Assembly (NCBI RefSeq): GCF_040448305.1 | Contig: NZ_CP148752.1 | Location: 6,053,501 to 6,117,500, forward strand | Direction of reading: 5' to 3' | Length of the DNA: 64,000 bases | Source of the DNA: Pseudomonas fluorescens | GTDB lineage: Bacteria; Pseudomonadota; Gammaproteobacteria; Pseudomonadales; Pseudomonadaceae | Shown here: piece after piece, positions 49,804 through 58,536 of the stretch | Layout: every line of letters begins with the position of its first letter | How positions within the stretch are numbered: the stretch's first letter is position 1 | The notes under the pieces: model-generated | The model's input: the letters and a program-made list of their open reading frames with translations, nothing else | What the model was told of the DNA's origin: nothing | Databases searched by the model: none | Program-made: the position numbers and the translations under genes

Positions 49804-50805
49804 TCAGGCAGTCGCCTTGTCGTCCTTCTTAAGACTTGCAGGCGGCCAGTTGTCGAGGCGCATGCCGAGGGACAGACCGCGGGAGGCCAGAACGTCCTTG
49901 ATTTCAGTCAAGGATTTCTTGCCCAGGTTCGGAGTCTTCAACAGCTCTACTTCGGTACGCTGAATCAGGTCGCCGATGTAGTAGATGTTTTCCGCCTTAA
50001 GGCAGTTAGCCGAACGTACAGTCAGTTCCAGATCGTCAACCGGGCGAAGCAGGATCGGATCGATCTCGTCTTCCTGCTCGACAACCACTGGCTCACTGTC
50101 ACCCTTGAGGTCGACGAACGCAGCCAACTGCTGTTGCAGAATGGTTGCAGCGCGGCGAATTGCCTCTTCAGGATCCAGAGTACCGTTGGTTTCCAGATCA
50201 ATAACCAGCTTGTCCAGGTTAGTACGCTGCTCGACACGGGCGTTTTCCACCACGTATGCGATACGGCGAACCGGGCTGAACGAAGAGTCAAGCTGCAAGC
50301 GACCGATGCTGCGGCTTTCGTCTTCATCGCTCTGACGCGAATCTGCCGGTTCATAACCACGACCACGAGCTACTACGAGCTTCATGTTCAGGGCGCCGTT
50401 AGACGCCAGGTTAGCGATTACGTGATCGGGATTAACGATCTCGACATCATGATCCAGCTGAATATCGGCAGCGGTAACCACCCCCGAACCCTTCTTCGAC
50501 AAGGTCAGCGTAACTTCGTCACGACCGTGCAGCTTGATAGCCAGACCTTTAAGGTTCAACAGGATTTCAATTACGTCTTCCTGTACACCTTCGATGGCGC
50601 TGTACTCGTGGAGCACACCGTCAATCTCGGCCTCGACTACTGCACAGCCGGGCATTGAGGACAACAGGATGCGGCGCAGCGCGTTGCCCAGGGTATGGCC
50701 AAAGCCACGCTCGAGAGGCTCGAGAGTGATCTTGGCGCGGGTTGGACTGACAACCTGCACATCAATGTGGCGGGGTGTCAGGAACTCATTTACCGAAATC
50801 TGCAT
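49804..50805 (-). CDS. rpoA: RNA polymerase subunit alpha
   Basis: 333 residues. The N-terminal domain (LEPLERGFGHTLGNALRRIL) dimerises and nucleates core enzyme assembly; the C-terminal domain from about 250 (DDLELTVRSANCLKAENIYY, TPNLGKKSLTEIKDVLASRG) binds UP elements and activators. Position between rpsD and rplQ is the standard alpha-operon place. Confidence 0.98.
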   Translation of the reverse strand: MQISVNEFLTPRHIDVQVVSPTRAKITLEPLERGFGHTLGNALRRILLSSMPGCAVVEAEIDGVLHEYSAIEGVQEDVIEILLNLKGLAIKLHGRDEVTLTLSKKGSGVVTAADIQLDHDVEIVNPDHVIANLASNGALNMKLVVARGRGYEPADSRQSDEDESRSIGRLQLDSSFSPVRRIAYVVENARVEQRTNLDKLVIDLETNGTLDPEEAIRRAATILQQQLAAFVDLKGDSEPVVVEQEDEIDPILLRPVDDLELTVRSANCLKAENIYYIGDLIQRTEVELLKTPNLGKKSLTEIKDVLASRGLSLGMRLDNWPPASLKKDDKATA

Positions 50806-50827
50806 GGATGCACCTATTTTCTAGCCC

Positions 50828-51448
50828 TTACTTGGAGTAGAGCTCGACAATCAGGCTTTCGTTGATGTCGGCGGACAGATCACTGCGAGCTGGAACGTTC
50901 TTGAAAACGCCCGACTTCTTCTCAGTGTCTACTTCTACCCATTCTACGCGGCCACGTTGGGCACACAGATCGAGAGCTTGGACAATGCGAAGTTGATTTT
51001 TTGCTTTCTCGCGAACAGCGACCACGTCACCAGCACGAACCTGGTAGGACGGAACGTTAACGGTCTGACCGTTTACGCTGATCGACTTGTGCGATACCAG
51101 CTGACGGGATTCGGCACGAGTCGAACCAAAGCCCATACGGTATACAACGTTGTCCAGACGGCATTCGAGCAGTTGCAGCAGGTTTTCACCGGTTGCACCT
51201 TTCTTGCCAGCAGCTTCTTTGTAGTAGCCGCTGAATTGACGCTCGAGAACGCCGTAGATACGACGGACCTTCTGCTTTTCACGCAGTTGGGTGCCGTAGT
51301 CGGACTGGCGACCGCGGCGTTGGCCGTGGATACCAGGTGCTGCTTCAATGTTGCACTTCGATTCGATCGCGCGCACGCCGCTCTTCAGGAAGAGATCGGT
51401 GCCTTCGCGACGAGCGAGTTTGCATTTTGGACCAATGTAACGAGCCAT
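50828..51448 (-). CDS. rpsD: 30S ribosomal protein S4
   Basis: 206 residues, ARYIGPKCKLARREGTDLFL start, S4 RNA-binding domain around 95-155 (CRLDNVVYRMGFGSTRAESR). It is a primary 16S-binding protein and, in E. coli, the translational repressor of the alpha operon through the rpsM leader. Confidence 0.98.
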   Translation of the reverse strand: MARYIGPKCKLARREGTDLFLKSGVRAIESKCNIEAAPGIHGQRRGRQSDYGTQLREKQKVRRIYGVLERQFSGYYKEAAGKKGATGENLLQLLECRLDNVVYRMGFGSTRAESRQLVSHKSISVNGQTVNVPSYQVRAGDVVAVREKAKNQLRIVQALDLCAQRGRVEWVEVDTEKKSGVFKNVPARSDLSADINESLIVELYSK

Positions 51449-51466
51449 TCTTTACAATCTCCTGGA

Positions 51467-51856
51467 TTACACGCGGCGCTTCTTCGGCGGACGGCACCCG
51501 TTGTGCGGGATTGGCGTCACGTCGGTGATGCTGGCGATCTTGTAGCCACAGCCGTTCAAAGCGCGGACTGCGGATTCACGACCTGGACCTGGACCTTTGA
51601 CGTTGACGTCGAGGTTTTTCAGGCCGTATTCCAGCGCAGCTTGACCAGCACGTTCAGCAGCTACTTGAGCAGCAAACGGGGTGGACTTGCGGGAACCGCG
51701 GAAACCCGAACCACCGGAGGTAGCCCAGGAAAGAGCGTTACCTTGACGGTCGGTGATGGTCACGATGGTGTTGTTAAAAGATGCATGGATGTGGGCGATG
51801 CCATCAACCACTGTCTTTTTAACTTTTTTACGAGGACGAGCAGCAGGTTTTGCCAT
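51467..51856 (-). CDS. rpsK: 30S ribosomal protein S11
   Basis: 129 residues. GIAHIHASFNNTIVTITDRQ and the C-terminal HNGCRPPKKRRV are diagnostic. It forms part of the platform near the E site. 18 bases before rpsD. Confidence 0.98.
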   Translation of the reverse strand: MAKPAARPRKKVKKTVVDGIAHIHASFNNTIVTITDRQGNALSWATSGGSGFRGSRKSTPFAAQVAAERAGQAALEYGLKNLDVNVKGPGPGRESAVRALNGCGYKIASITDVTPIPHNGCRPPKKRRV

Positions 51857-51886
51857 GATTAAATTCCTGTCGATTCGCTGGGGCGA

Positions 51887-52243
51887 TTACTTGCGGATCG
51901 GCTTACGCGGACCTTTACGGGTACGCGCGTTGGTCTTGGTACGCTGACCGCGCACTGGAAGACCGCGACGATGACGCAGACCGCGATAGCAACCGAGGTC
52001 CATCAAGCGCTTGATTTTCATGTTGATTTCGCGACGCAGGTCACCTTCAGTGGTGAACTTCGCCACTTCGCCACGCAGCTGTTCAATTTGCTCGTCGCTC
52101 AGATCTTTGATCTTTGCTGCTGGGTTTACCCCAGTCTCTGCACAAATTTTCTGTGCAGTAGTGCGACCAACACCATAGATGTAGGTCAGCGAGATAACAG
52201 TATGCTTGTTATCTGGAATGTTAACGCCTGCAATACGGGCCAT
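51887..52243 (-). CDS. rpsM: 30S ribosomal protein S13
   Basis: 118 residues, MARIAGVNIPDNKHTVISLT start and RGLPVRGQRTKTNARTRKGP end. It contacts the P-site tRNA and makes intersubunit bridges. First gene of the alpha operon, with its own promoter upstream. The leader 52244-52302 is where the S4 regulatory structure would lie. Confidence 0.98.
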   Translation of the reverse strand: MARIAGVNIPDNKHTVISLTYIYGVGRTTAQKICAETGVNPAAKIKDLSDEQIEQLRGEVAKFTTEGDLRREINMKIKRLMDLGCYRGLRHRRGLPVRGQRTKTNARTRKGPRKPIRK

Positions 52244-52302
52244 TCAGTGGGACTCCAATTGACAGCTACCTACGCCCCGGAAGCCAAGAAATAGGGCGCG
52301 AG

Positions 52303-52331
52303 ATAATATCGCTGTAATAACAAATAATCAA
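52303..52331 (-). promoter_or_regulatory. Sigma70 promoter of the alpha operon
   Basis: On the minus strand TTGATT (52331-52326), exactly 17 bases, then TATTAT (52308-52303). Its -35 abuts the rpmJ-rpsM hairpin, so termination and re-initiation are adjacent. Confidence 0.65.
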
Positions 52332-52355
52332 CCCGGCAGCGCACTAGCTGCCGGG
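52332..52355 (-). terminator. Hairpin between rpmJ and rpsM (possible spc terminator)
   Basis: CCCGGCAGC pairs with GCTGCCGGG (9 bp, 6-base loop). On the minus strand it is followed by TTGATTATTTGTTATT, only moderately T-rich, so termination may be partial. Confidence 0.6.
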
Positions 52356-52373
52356 CTTGAAGCACAATCACAC

Positions 52374-52490
52374 TCAGCCTTGGCGCTGTTTGTGACGCGG
52401 TTCCGCGCTGCAAATTACTCGAACAACACCTTCGCGGCGAATAATCTTGCAGTTACGGCACAGCTTTTTCACCGATGCACGAACTTTCAT
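52374..52490 (-). CDS. rpmJ: 50S ribosomal protein L36
   Basis: 38 residues: [20 protein letters not shown] then [18 protein letters not shown]. The zinc ligands C11, C14, C27 and H32 are kept, so this is the C+ form. It stabilises 23S rRNA. It is the last spc-operon gene, 24 bases after secY. Confidence 0.97.
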
Positions 52491-52514
52491 CACCAACTCC
52501 TCGAACCTTATGGG

Positions 52515-53843
52515 TCAGCGCAGCATGCCGCTGCCGTAACCCTTCAGGTTGGCTTTCTTCATCAGGGATTCGTACTGGTGCGAAACGAGGTGCGATTGTA
52601 CTTGGGACATGAAGTCCATCACAACCACGACGACGATCAGCAACGAGGTCCCGCCAAGGTAGAACGGTACGTTGGCTGCAACCACCAGGAACTGGGGCAA
52701 CAGGCAGACGGCCGTCATGTAAAGAGCACCGAACATGGTCAAGCGAGTCAGAACGCCATCAATGTAGCGCGCAGACTGCTCACCTGGACGGATGCCCGGA
52801 ATAAAGGCACCGGACTTCTTCAGGTTTTCCGCTACGTCTTTCGGATTGAACATCAACGCCGTATAGAAGAAGCAGAAGAAAATAATCCCTGCACTAAACA
52901 GCAGAATATTCAACGGCTGACCAGGAGCGATCGACTGCGAGATGTCCTGCAACCAGCCCATACCTTCAGACTGACCGAACCAGGCACCCAACGAAGCCGG
53001 GAACAGCAAAATGCTGCTCGCGAAAATAGCCGGAATAACACCGGCCATGTTCACCTTCAGCGGCAAGTGGCTGGTCTGCGCAGCGAAGACCTTGCGGCCC
53101 TGCTGACGCTTGGCGTAGTGAACAGCAATACGACGCTGACCACGCTCAATGAACACCACGAAACCGATAATCGCTACTGCCAGCAAACCGATGGCAACCA
53201 GGGCGAAGATGTTGATATCACCCTGACGTGCAGACTCGAAAGACTGCCCGATCGCTCTCGGAAGACCGGCGACGATACCCGAAAAAATCAACATCGAGAT
53301 ACCGTTGCCAACACCACGCTCAGTAATCTGCTCACCCAGCCACATCATGAACATCGCACCAGCCACAAATGTGGTTACCGCGACGAAATGGAAGCCAAAG
53401 TCACCAGTGAACGCAACGCCCTGCCCCGCCAGACCAATGGACATGCCAATGGCCTGGACGAGAGCGAGGACGACAGTGCCGTAGCGGGTGTACTGGCTGA
53501 TCTTGCGACGGCCAGCTTCACCTTCCTTCTTCAACTGCTCCAGCTGCGGGCTGACGGCGGTCATCAGCTGCATGATGATCGATGCCGAAATGTACGGCAT
53601 GATCCCCAGTGCAAAGATGCTCATCCGTTCCAGCGCGCCGCCGGAAAACATGTTGAACAAGCTAAGAATGGTCCCCTCATTCTGTCGAAACAGGTCCGCG
53701 AGTCGGTCCGGGTTGATACCTGGAACCGGGATGTGTGCGCCTATTCGGTAGACGATAATCGCCAGGAACAGAAAACGCAGACGAGCCCAGAGTTCAGACA
53801 TACCGCCTTTGCCGAGCGCAGAGAGAGCACCTTGCTTAGCCAT
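52515..53843 (-). CDS. secY: Preprotein translocase subunit SecY
   Basis: 442 residues and ten membrane helices. GGMSELWARLRFLFLAIIVY, IPVPGINPDRLADLF (plug region follows) and MFMMWLGEQITERGVGNGIS are SecY hallmarks. It forms the inner-membrane protein-conducting channel with SecE and SecG. Adjacent to rplO with no gap. Confidence 0.98.
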   Translation of the reverse strand: MAKQGALSALGKGGMSELWARLRFLFLAIIVYRIGAHIPVPGINPDRLADLFRQNEGTILSLFNMFSGGALERMSIFALGIMPYISASIIMQLMTAVSPQLEQLKKEGEAGRRKISQYTRYGTVVLALVQAIGMSIGLAGQGVAFTGDFGFHFVAVTTFVAGAMFMMWLGEQITERGVGNGISMLIFSGIVAGLPRAIGQSFESARQGDINIFALVAIGLLAVAIIGFVVFIERGQRRIAVHYAKRQQGRKVFAAQTSHLPLKVNMAGVIPAIFASSILLFPASLGAWFGQSEGMGWLQDISQSIAPGQPLNILLFSAGIIFFCFFYTALMFNPKDVAENLKKSGAFIPGIRPGEQSARYIDGVLTRLTMFGALYMTAVCLLPQFLVVAANVPFYLGGTSLLIVVVVVMDFMSQVQSHLVSHQYESLMKKANLKGYGSGMLR

Positions 53844-54281
53844 TTATTCCTCGAACTTGCCGCCAGCTGCTTCGATAGCCGCACGCGCACCTTTGGTGGC
53901 GCCGATTCCCTTGCCGATAGTGACAGCGCGAGTCACTTCACCGGACAGCATGATTTTCACACGCTGTACGTTGACGTTGATCACGTTGGCATCTTTCAGG
54001 GACTGCACGGTGACGATGTCGCCTTCCACTTTAGCCAGCTCGGACAGACGCACTTCTGCGCGGTCCATGGCCTTCAGGGAAACGAAACCGAACTTCGGCA
54101 GGCGACGATGCAGCGGCTGTTGACCGCCTTCAAAGCCTGGAGCAATGGTGCCACCGGAGCGGGAGGTCTGACCTTTGTGACCACGGCCACCAGTCTTACC
54201 CAAACCGCTACCGATACCACGGCCCGGACGATGCTTTTCGCGACGGGAACCCGGCGCTGGACTCAGATCATTGAGTTTCAT
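53844..54281 (-). CDS. rplO: 50S ribosomal protein L15
   Basis: 145 residues, MKLNDLSPAPGSRREKHRPG then GRGIGSGLGKTGGRGHKGQ, the glycine-rich L15 N-terminus. Late assembly protein of the large subunit. Stop is immediately before secY. Confidence 0.98.
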   Translation of the reverse strand: MKLNDLSPAPGSRREKHRPGRGIGSGLGKTGGRGHKGQTSRSGGTIAPGFEGGQQPLHRRLPKFGFVSLKAMDRAEVRLSELAKVEGDIVTVQSLKDANVINVNVQRVKIMLSGEVTRAVTIGKGIGATKGARAAIEAAGGKFEE

Positions 54282-54284
54282 CGA

Positions 54285-54461
54285 TTAACCCTCGACACGC
54301 AGCATGTAGTAAGCCTTGTTGATCATCCCGCGATTCTCGGGAGTATCCAGGACTTCTACAGTGTGACCGATGCGACGCAGACCCAGACCCTTAACGCACA
54401 GTTTGTGGTTAGGGATACGGCCGGTCATGCTTTTGATCAGCGTTACTTTTACGGTAGCCAT
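54285..54461 (-). CDS. rpmD: 50S ribosomal protein L30
   Basis: 58 residues: MATVKVTLIKSMTGRIPNHK to NRGMINKAYYMLRVEG. It is full length for bacterial L30. It starts two bases after rpsE and ends three bases before rplO. Confidence 0.97.
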   Translation of the reverse strand: MATVKVTLIKSMTGRIPNHKLCVKGLGLRRIGHTVEVLDTPENRGMINKAYYMLRVEG

Positions 54462-54463
54462 GA

Positions 54464-54964
54464 TCAGAAGATCTCCTTGACGCTTTTGCCACGCTTGGCG
54501 GCAATGGATTCAGGAGACTGCATTGCTTTCAAACCCTTGAAAGTGGCGTGAACCACGTTTACCGGGTTAGTCGAGCCGTAGCACTTGGCCAGAACGTTCT
54601 GAACGCCAGCAACTTCGAGGACAGCACGCATAGCGCCGCCAGCGATGATACCGGTACCTTCAGAAGCAGGCTGCATGTACACCTTCGAAGCGCCGTGAGC
54701 GGACTTCATTGCGTACTGCAGAGTGGTGCCGTTCAGATCAACCTGGATCATGTTGCGGCGAGCAGCTTCCATTGCCTTCTGGATCGCAGCAGGCACTTCA
54801 CGCGACTTGCCACGGCCGAAGCCAACACGGCCCTTACCATCACCAACCACGGTCAACGCGGTGAAAGTGAAGATACGGCCGCCTTTAACGGTTTTGGCTA
54901 CGCGGTTAACTTGAACCAGCTTCTCGATGTAGCCTTCGTCGCGCTTTTGGTCGTTATTTGACAT
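54464..54964 (-). CDS. rpsE: 30S ribosomal protein S5
   Basis: 166 residues. The double-stranded RNA-binding part has EKLVQVNRVAKTVKGGRIFT and FTALTVVGDGKGRVGFGRGK; the C-terminal part has GSTNPVNVVHATFKGL. It contributes to decoding accuracy. Between rplR and rpmD. Confidence 0.98.
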   Translation of the reverse strand: MSNNDQKRDEGYIEKLVQVNRVAKTVKGGRIFTFTALTVVGDGKGRVGFGRGKSREVPAAIQKAMEAARRNMIQVDLNGTTLQYAMKSAHGASKVYMQPASEGTGIIAGGAMRAVLEVAGVQNVLAKCYGSTNPVNVVHATFKGLKAMQSPESIAAKRGKSVKEIF

Positions 54965-54967
54965 AAC

Positions 54968-55318
54968 TTAGAACTCCAGCCCAGCTTCACGAGCAGCATC
55001 AGCCAGCGCTTTAACGCGGCCGTGGTACTTGAAGCCAGAGCGGTCGAAAGCCACTTGCGAGACGCCAGCGGCCTTAGCACGCGTAGCGACCAGCTGGCCA
55101 ACCTTAGTGGCCGCGTCGATGTTGCCGGTGGCACCATCACGCAGTTCTTTATCCAAAGTCGAGGCGCTTGCCAGGACTTTGTTGCCGTCGGCCGAAATGA
55201 CCTGGGCGTAGATGTGCTGCGAAGAGCGGAACACGCAGAGACGCACGACTTCGAGTTCGTGCATTTTCAGGCGTGCTTTGCGAGCGCGACGCAGTCGAGT
55301 AACTTTTTTGTCGGTCAT
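54968..55318 (-). CDS. rplR: 50S ribosomal protein L18
   Basis: 116 residues, RLRRARKARLKMHELEVVRL then FRSSQHIYAQVISADGNKVL, ending FKYHGRVKALADAAREAGLEF. It binds 5S rRNA with L5 and L25. Confidence 0.98.
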   Translation of the reverse strand: MTDKKVTRLRRARKARLKMHELEVVRLCVFRSSQHIYAQVISADGNKVLASASTLDKELRDGATGNIDAATKVGQLVATRAKAAGVSQVAFDRSGFKYHGRVKALADAAREAGLEF

Positions 55319-55328
55319 TTGCTATGCC

Positions 55329-55862
55329 CTACTTCTTCTTGGCTTCTTTACGACGGACGACTTCGTCCGCGTAGCGCACACCTTTGCCTTTGTACGGCTC
55401 TGGTGGACGGAAGTCGCGGATCTCGGCGGCCACTTGACCTACCAGCTGCTTGTCGATGCCCTTGATCAGGATATCGGTCTGGCTAGGAGTCTCAGCGGTG
55501 ATGCCTTCCGGCAGTTCGTAATCCACTGGGTGCGAGAAGCCAAGAGCCAGGTTCAGCACTGTGCCTTTTGCTTGCGCTTTGTAACCAACACCGACCAGCT
55601 GGAGCTTGCGCTCGAAGCCTTGGCTTACGCCTTGGACCATGTTGTTTACCAACGCACGAGTGGTACCAGCCATTGCGCGAGTCTGTTGATCGCCATTGCG
55701 AGCAGCGAAACGCAGCTCACCAGCTTCTTCAACGATCTCAACGGACGAATGGATGTTCAGTTCAAGAGTGCCCTTGGCACCCTTCACCGAAAGCTGTTGG
55801 CCTGCGAATTTTACTTCGACACCGGCTGGCAGCTTAACGGGGTTCTTAGCGACGCGAGACAT
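55329..55862 (-). CDS. rplF: 50S ribosomal protein L6
   Basis: 177 residues. Two related domains; MSRVAKNPVKLPAGVEVKFA start, and the signature PEPYKGKGVRYADEVVRRKE near the end. It lies by the sarcin-ricin loop factor-binding site. Confidence 0.98.
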   Translation of the reverse strand: MSRVAKNPVKLPAGVEVKFAGQQLSVKGAKGTLELNIHSSVEIVEEAGELRFAARNGDQQTRAMAGTTRALVNNMVQGVSQGFERKLQLVGVGYKAQAKGTVLNLALGFSHPVDYELPEGITAETPSQTDILIKGIDKQLVGQVAAEIRDFRPPEPYKGKGVRYADEVVRRKEAKKK

Positions 55863-55874
55863 GCTTATCCCCCC

Positions 55875-56267
55875 TTAGAACACAGTGCAAAGAACTTCGC
55901 CGCCGACACCGGCAGCGCGCGCAGCACGATCAGTCATCACACCCTTGTTGGTGGAGACGATAGACACACCGAGACCGCCACGAACTTTTGGCAGATCATC
56001 GACGGACTTGTACTGACGCAGGCCTGGACGGCTAACGCGCTTCACTTCTTCGATAACCGGACGGCCTTCGAAGTACTTCAGCTCGATGGACAGCAGTGGT
56101 TTGATTTCGCTGCTGATCTGATAACCCGCAATGTAACCTTCGTCCTTCAGGACTTTGGCAACAGCTACCTTCAACGTGGAAGATGGCATGCTTACGACGG
56201 ACTTTTCAGCCATCTGGGCATTACGGATACGAGTTAGCATGTCCGCTAACGGGTCCTGCATACTCAT
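55875..56267 (-). CDS. rpsH: 30S ribosomal protein S8
   Basis: 130 residues, MSMQDPLADMLTRIRNAQMA start and GGLGVSIVSTNKGVMTDRAA near the C-terminus. Primary 16S binder and, in E. coli, the autogenous repressor of spc. An AGGAG site lies upstream. A 209-base gap with hairpins separates it from rpsN. Confidence 0.98.
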   Translation of the reverse strand: MSMQDPLADMLTRIRNAQMAEKSVVSMPSSTLKVAVAKVLKDEGYIAGYQISSEIKPLLSIELKYFEGRPVIEEVKRVSRPGLRQYKSVDDLPKVRGGLGVSIVSTNKGVMTDRAARAAGVGGEVLCTVF

Positions 56268-56295
56268 GGGCTAGACGCTCCTAATACAAAAAAAT

Positions 56296-56309
56296 TAGCC
56301 TTGCGGCTA
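56296..56309 (-). promoter_or_regulatory. Short hairpin with T-run before rpsH
   Basis: On the minus strand TAGCC-GCAA-GGCTA, then AATTTTTTT: a 5-bp stem with a GNRA tetraloop and T7, about 30 bases before the rpsH start. It could be a weak attenuator. Confidence 0.4.
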
Positions 56310-56386
56310 TTACGTGTCGCCGAGAATCTCCGAGCATGAAAAACACGGGCTCAGGCGAGCCGGGTATTCTAGACACACCCCAGAAA

Positions 56387-56416
56387 TGAATCAAGCCCCA
56401 AAAGGGGCTTGATTCA
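56387..56416 (-). promoter_or_regulatory. Perfect 13-bp hairpin in the rpsN-rpsH gap
   Basis: TGAATCAAGCCCC pairs fully with its complement across a 4-base loop (AAAA on plus, TTTT on the transcript). No T-run follows, so it looks more like an RNA processing or protein-binding structure than a terminator. Confidence 0.65.
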
Positions 56417-56476
56417 GATTCAAGGCCACCGGTGGTCAGGATCTTGCGATCCTGGACACCGAGACTTTGACAGTAC

Positions 56477-56782
56477 TTACCAGCTGGCTTTAACCAGACC
56501 CGGTACGTCACCACGCATGGCAGCTTCACGCAGCTTGTTACGGCCGAGGCCGAACTTGCGGTAAACGCCGTGTGGACGACCGGTCAGGCGGCAGCGGTTA
56601 CGCATGCGCGAAGCGCTTGCGTCACGTGGCTGCTTCTGCAGGGCTACTGTAGCTTCCCAACGCGCTTCTGGACTTGCGTTCAGATCAACGATGATAGCTT
56701 TCAGTGCTGCACGCTTCTTGGCGTACTTGGCAACCGTGAGCTGACGCTTCAGCTCGCGGTTTTTCATGCTCATCTTGGCCAT
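56477..56782 (-). CDS. rpsN: 30S ribosomal protein S14
   Basis: 101 residues from ATG 56782 (MAKMSMKNRELKRQLTVAKY). This is the long, zinc-free S14 type; the CxxC pairs of the short form are absent. RLTGRPHGVYRKFGLGRNKL is diagnostic. 14 bases after rplE. Confidence 0.97.
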   Translation of the reverse strand: MAKMSMKNRELKRQLTVAKYAKKRAALKAIIVDLNASPEARWEATVALQKQPRDASASRMRNRCRLTGRPHGVYRKFGLGRNKLREAAMRGDVPGLVKASW

Positions 56783-56795
56783 GGTCCTACTCCAA

Positions 56796-57335
56796 TCAGT
56801 TGCGGAACGGGAATTTGAACGCACGCAGCAGAGCGCGGCCTTCATCATCGTTCTTGGCAGTGGTGGTCAGGGTGATGTCCAGACCGCGGAGAGCATCGAT
56901 CTTGTCGTAGTCGATTTCCGGGAAGATGATCTGCTCTTTCACGCCCATGCTGTAGTTGCCACGACCATCGAAGGACTTGGCATTCAGGCCGCGGAAGTCG
57001 CGAACCCGAGGCAGGGAGATCGACAGCAGACGATCCAGGAACTCGTACATACGCTCACGGCGCAGGGTCACTTTGACGCCGATCGGCCAACCTTCACGGA
57101 CTTTAAAGCCTGCGATGGATTTGCGAGCGTAGGTCACAACGACTTTCTGGCCGGTGATCTTTTCCAGGTCAGCAACAGCGTGCTCGATGACTTTTTTGTC
57201 GCCGATCGCTTCGCCCAGACCCATGTTCAGGGTGATTTTGGTAACGCGCGGAACTTCCATCACGTTCGAAAGCTTAAGTTCTTCCTTAAGTTTCGGAGCA
57301 ATTTCCTTCCGGTAAATCTCTTTTAGTCGTGCCAT
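56796..57335 (-). CDS. rplE: 50S ribosomal protein L5
   Basis: 179 residues; ITLNMGLGEAIGDKKVIEHA and RKSIAGFKVREGWPIGVKVT are family signatures. Binds 5S rRNA and contacts P-site tRNA. Follows rplX. Confidence 0.98.
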   Translation of the reverse strand: MARLKEIYRKEIAPKLKEELKLSNVMEVPRVTKITLNMGLGEAIGDKKVIEHAVADLEKITGQKVVVTYARKSIAGFKVREGWPIGVKVTLRRERMYEFLDRLLSISLPRVRDFRGLNAKSFDGRGNYSMGVKEQIIFPEIDYDKIDALRGLDITLTTTAKNDDEGRALLRAFKFPFRN

Positions 57336-57357
57336 GGTCTCATCTACCTAGCAGTGT

Positions 57358-57672
57358 TCAAGCATCAACCGCTTTTTGGGTCGACTTGAAGACACGAATT
57401 TTCTTGCCGTCTTCTACTTTGAAACCAACGCGGTCAGCCTTGTTGGTTTCGCCGTTGAAAATGGCGACGTTAGAAGCATCCAGTGGAGCTTCTTTTTCGA
57501 CGATACCGCCCTGCACGCCCGACATAGGGTTAGGCTTGGTATGACGCTTGACCAGGTTCAGACCACCAATAACCAAACGGTTGTTAGCGAGAACCTTAAG
57601 CACCTTACCGCGCTTACCTTTGTCTTTGCCGGCGATCACGATGATCTCGTCGTCACGACGAATCTTTTGCAT
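57358..57672 (-). CDS. rplX: 50S ribosomal protein L24
   Basis: 104 residues. KOW motif DEIIVIAGKDKGKRGKVLKV at the start, GGIVEKEAPLDASNVAIF in the middle. An assembly-initiator protein of the large subunit. Confidence 0.98.
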   Translation of the reverse strand: MQKIRRDDEIIVIAGKDKGKRGKVLKVLANNRLVIGGLNLVKRHTKPNPMSGVQGGIVEKEAPLDASNVAIFNGETNKADRVGFKVEDGKKIRVFKSTQKAVDA

Positions 57673-57683
57673 GTCGGATCTCC

Positions 57684-58052
57684 TTACAGCACTTCTGGGG
57701 CGAGCGAGACGATCTTCATGAACTTCTCAGTACGAAGTTCACGGGTCACTGGCCCAAAGATACGGGTGCCGATCGGCTCTTGCTTGTTGTTCAGAAGAAC
57801 AGCAGCGTTGCCATCAAAGCGGATAATGGAGCCATCAGCACGACGTACGCCGTGACGAGTGCGGACTACAACAGCAGTCATCACTTGGCCTTTTTTCACT
57901 TTACCGCGAGGAATTGCTTCCTTGACGGTAACTTTGATGATGTCACCGATACCAGCGTAACGACGATGGGAGCCACCCAGCACCTTGATGCACATAACGC
58001 GGCGAGCGCCGCTGTTATCGGCCACATCGAGCATGGATTGAGTCTGAATCAT
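57684..58052 (-). CDS. rplN: 50S ribosomal protein L14
   Basis: 122 residues, MIQTQSMLDVADNSGARRVM start and RIFGPVTRELRTEKFMKIVS end. It forms intersubunit bridges. First gene of the spc part, 23 bases after rpsQ, so spc follows S10 without a visible terminator. Confidence 0.98.
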   Translation of the reverse strand: MIQTQSMLDVADNSGARRVMCIKVLGGSHRRYAGIGDIIKVTVKEAIPRGKVKKGQVMTAVVVRTRHGVRRADGSIIRFDGNAAVLLNNKQEPIGTRIFGPVTRELRTEKFMKIVSLAPEVL

Positions 58053-58075
58053 ATAATTTCTCCGACCCCTAGTCC

Positions 58076-58342
58076 TTAGACTTCCACAGCGCGTTCGAGA
58101 ACATCAACCAGCGCCCAAGACTTGGTCTTGGCCAAAGGACGAGTTTCACGAATAGTGACTTTGTCGCCGATGTGGCACTGATTGGTTTCGTCGTGCGCGT
58201 GCAGCTTAGTCGAACGCTTAACGTATTTACCGTAGATCGGGTGCTTAACGCGACGCTCGATCAGAACGGTGATGGTTTTGTCCATCTTGTCGCTGACAAC
58301 ACGGCCAGTCAGCGTACGGACAGTTTTTTCGGCTTCAGCCAT
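58076..58342 (-). CDS. rpsQ: 30S ribosomal protein S17
   Basis: 88 residues; RTLTGRVVSDKMDKTITVLI and the S17 signature GDKVTIRETRPLAKTKSW are present. Primary 16S rRNA binder. Two bases after rpmC. Confidence 0.98.
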   Translation of the reverse strand: MAEAEKTVRTLTGRVVSDKMDKTITVLIERRVKHPIYGKYVKRSTKLHAHDETNQCHIGDKVTIRETRPLAKTKSWALVDVLERAVEV

Positions 58343-58344
58343 GA

Positions 58345-58536
58345 TTACTTACCTGCCTGCTGGTTGAGCACAGTCTTCACGCGAGCGATGTCACGCTTAA
58401 CTTGCGAGAGCAGATGAGACTGCCCCAACTGGCCAGTTGCTTTCTGCATACGCAGATTGAACTGGTCGCGCAGCAAGCCGAGCAGTTGCTCGTTCAGCTG
58501 CTGTGCGGATTTTTCACGAAGTTCATTCGCTTTCAT
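58345..58536 (-). CDS. rpmC: 50S ribosomal protein L29
   Basis: 63 residues from ATG 58536 ([20 protein letters not shown]); a GTG one codon upstream is less likely. ATG overlaps the rplP stop by one base (TGATG). It sits at the exit tunnel and helps bind trigger factor. Confidence 0.97.

Noticed and set aside
52380..54551. 723-codon open frame antisense to secY, rplO, rpmD and rpmJ
   Set aside because: It runs through four confirmed genes and their gaps and has no domain features.
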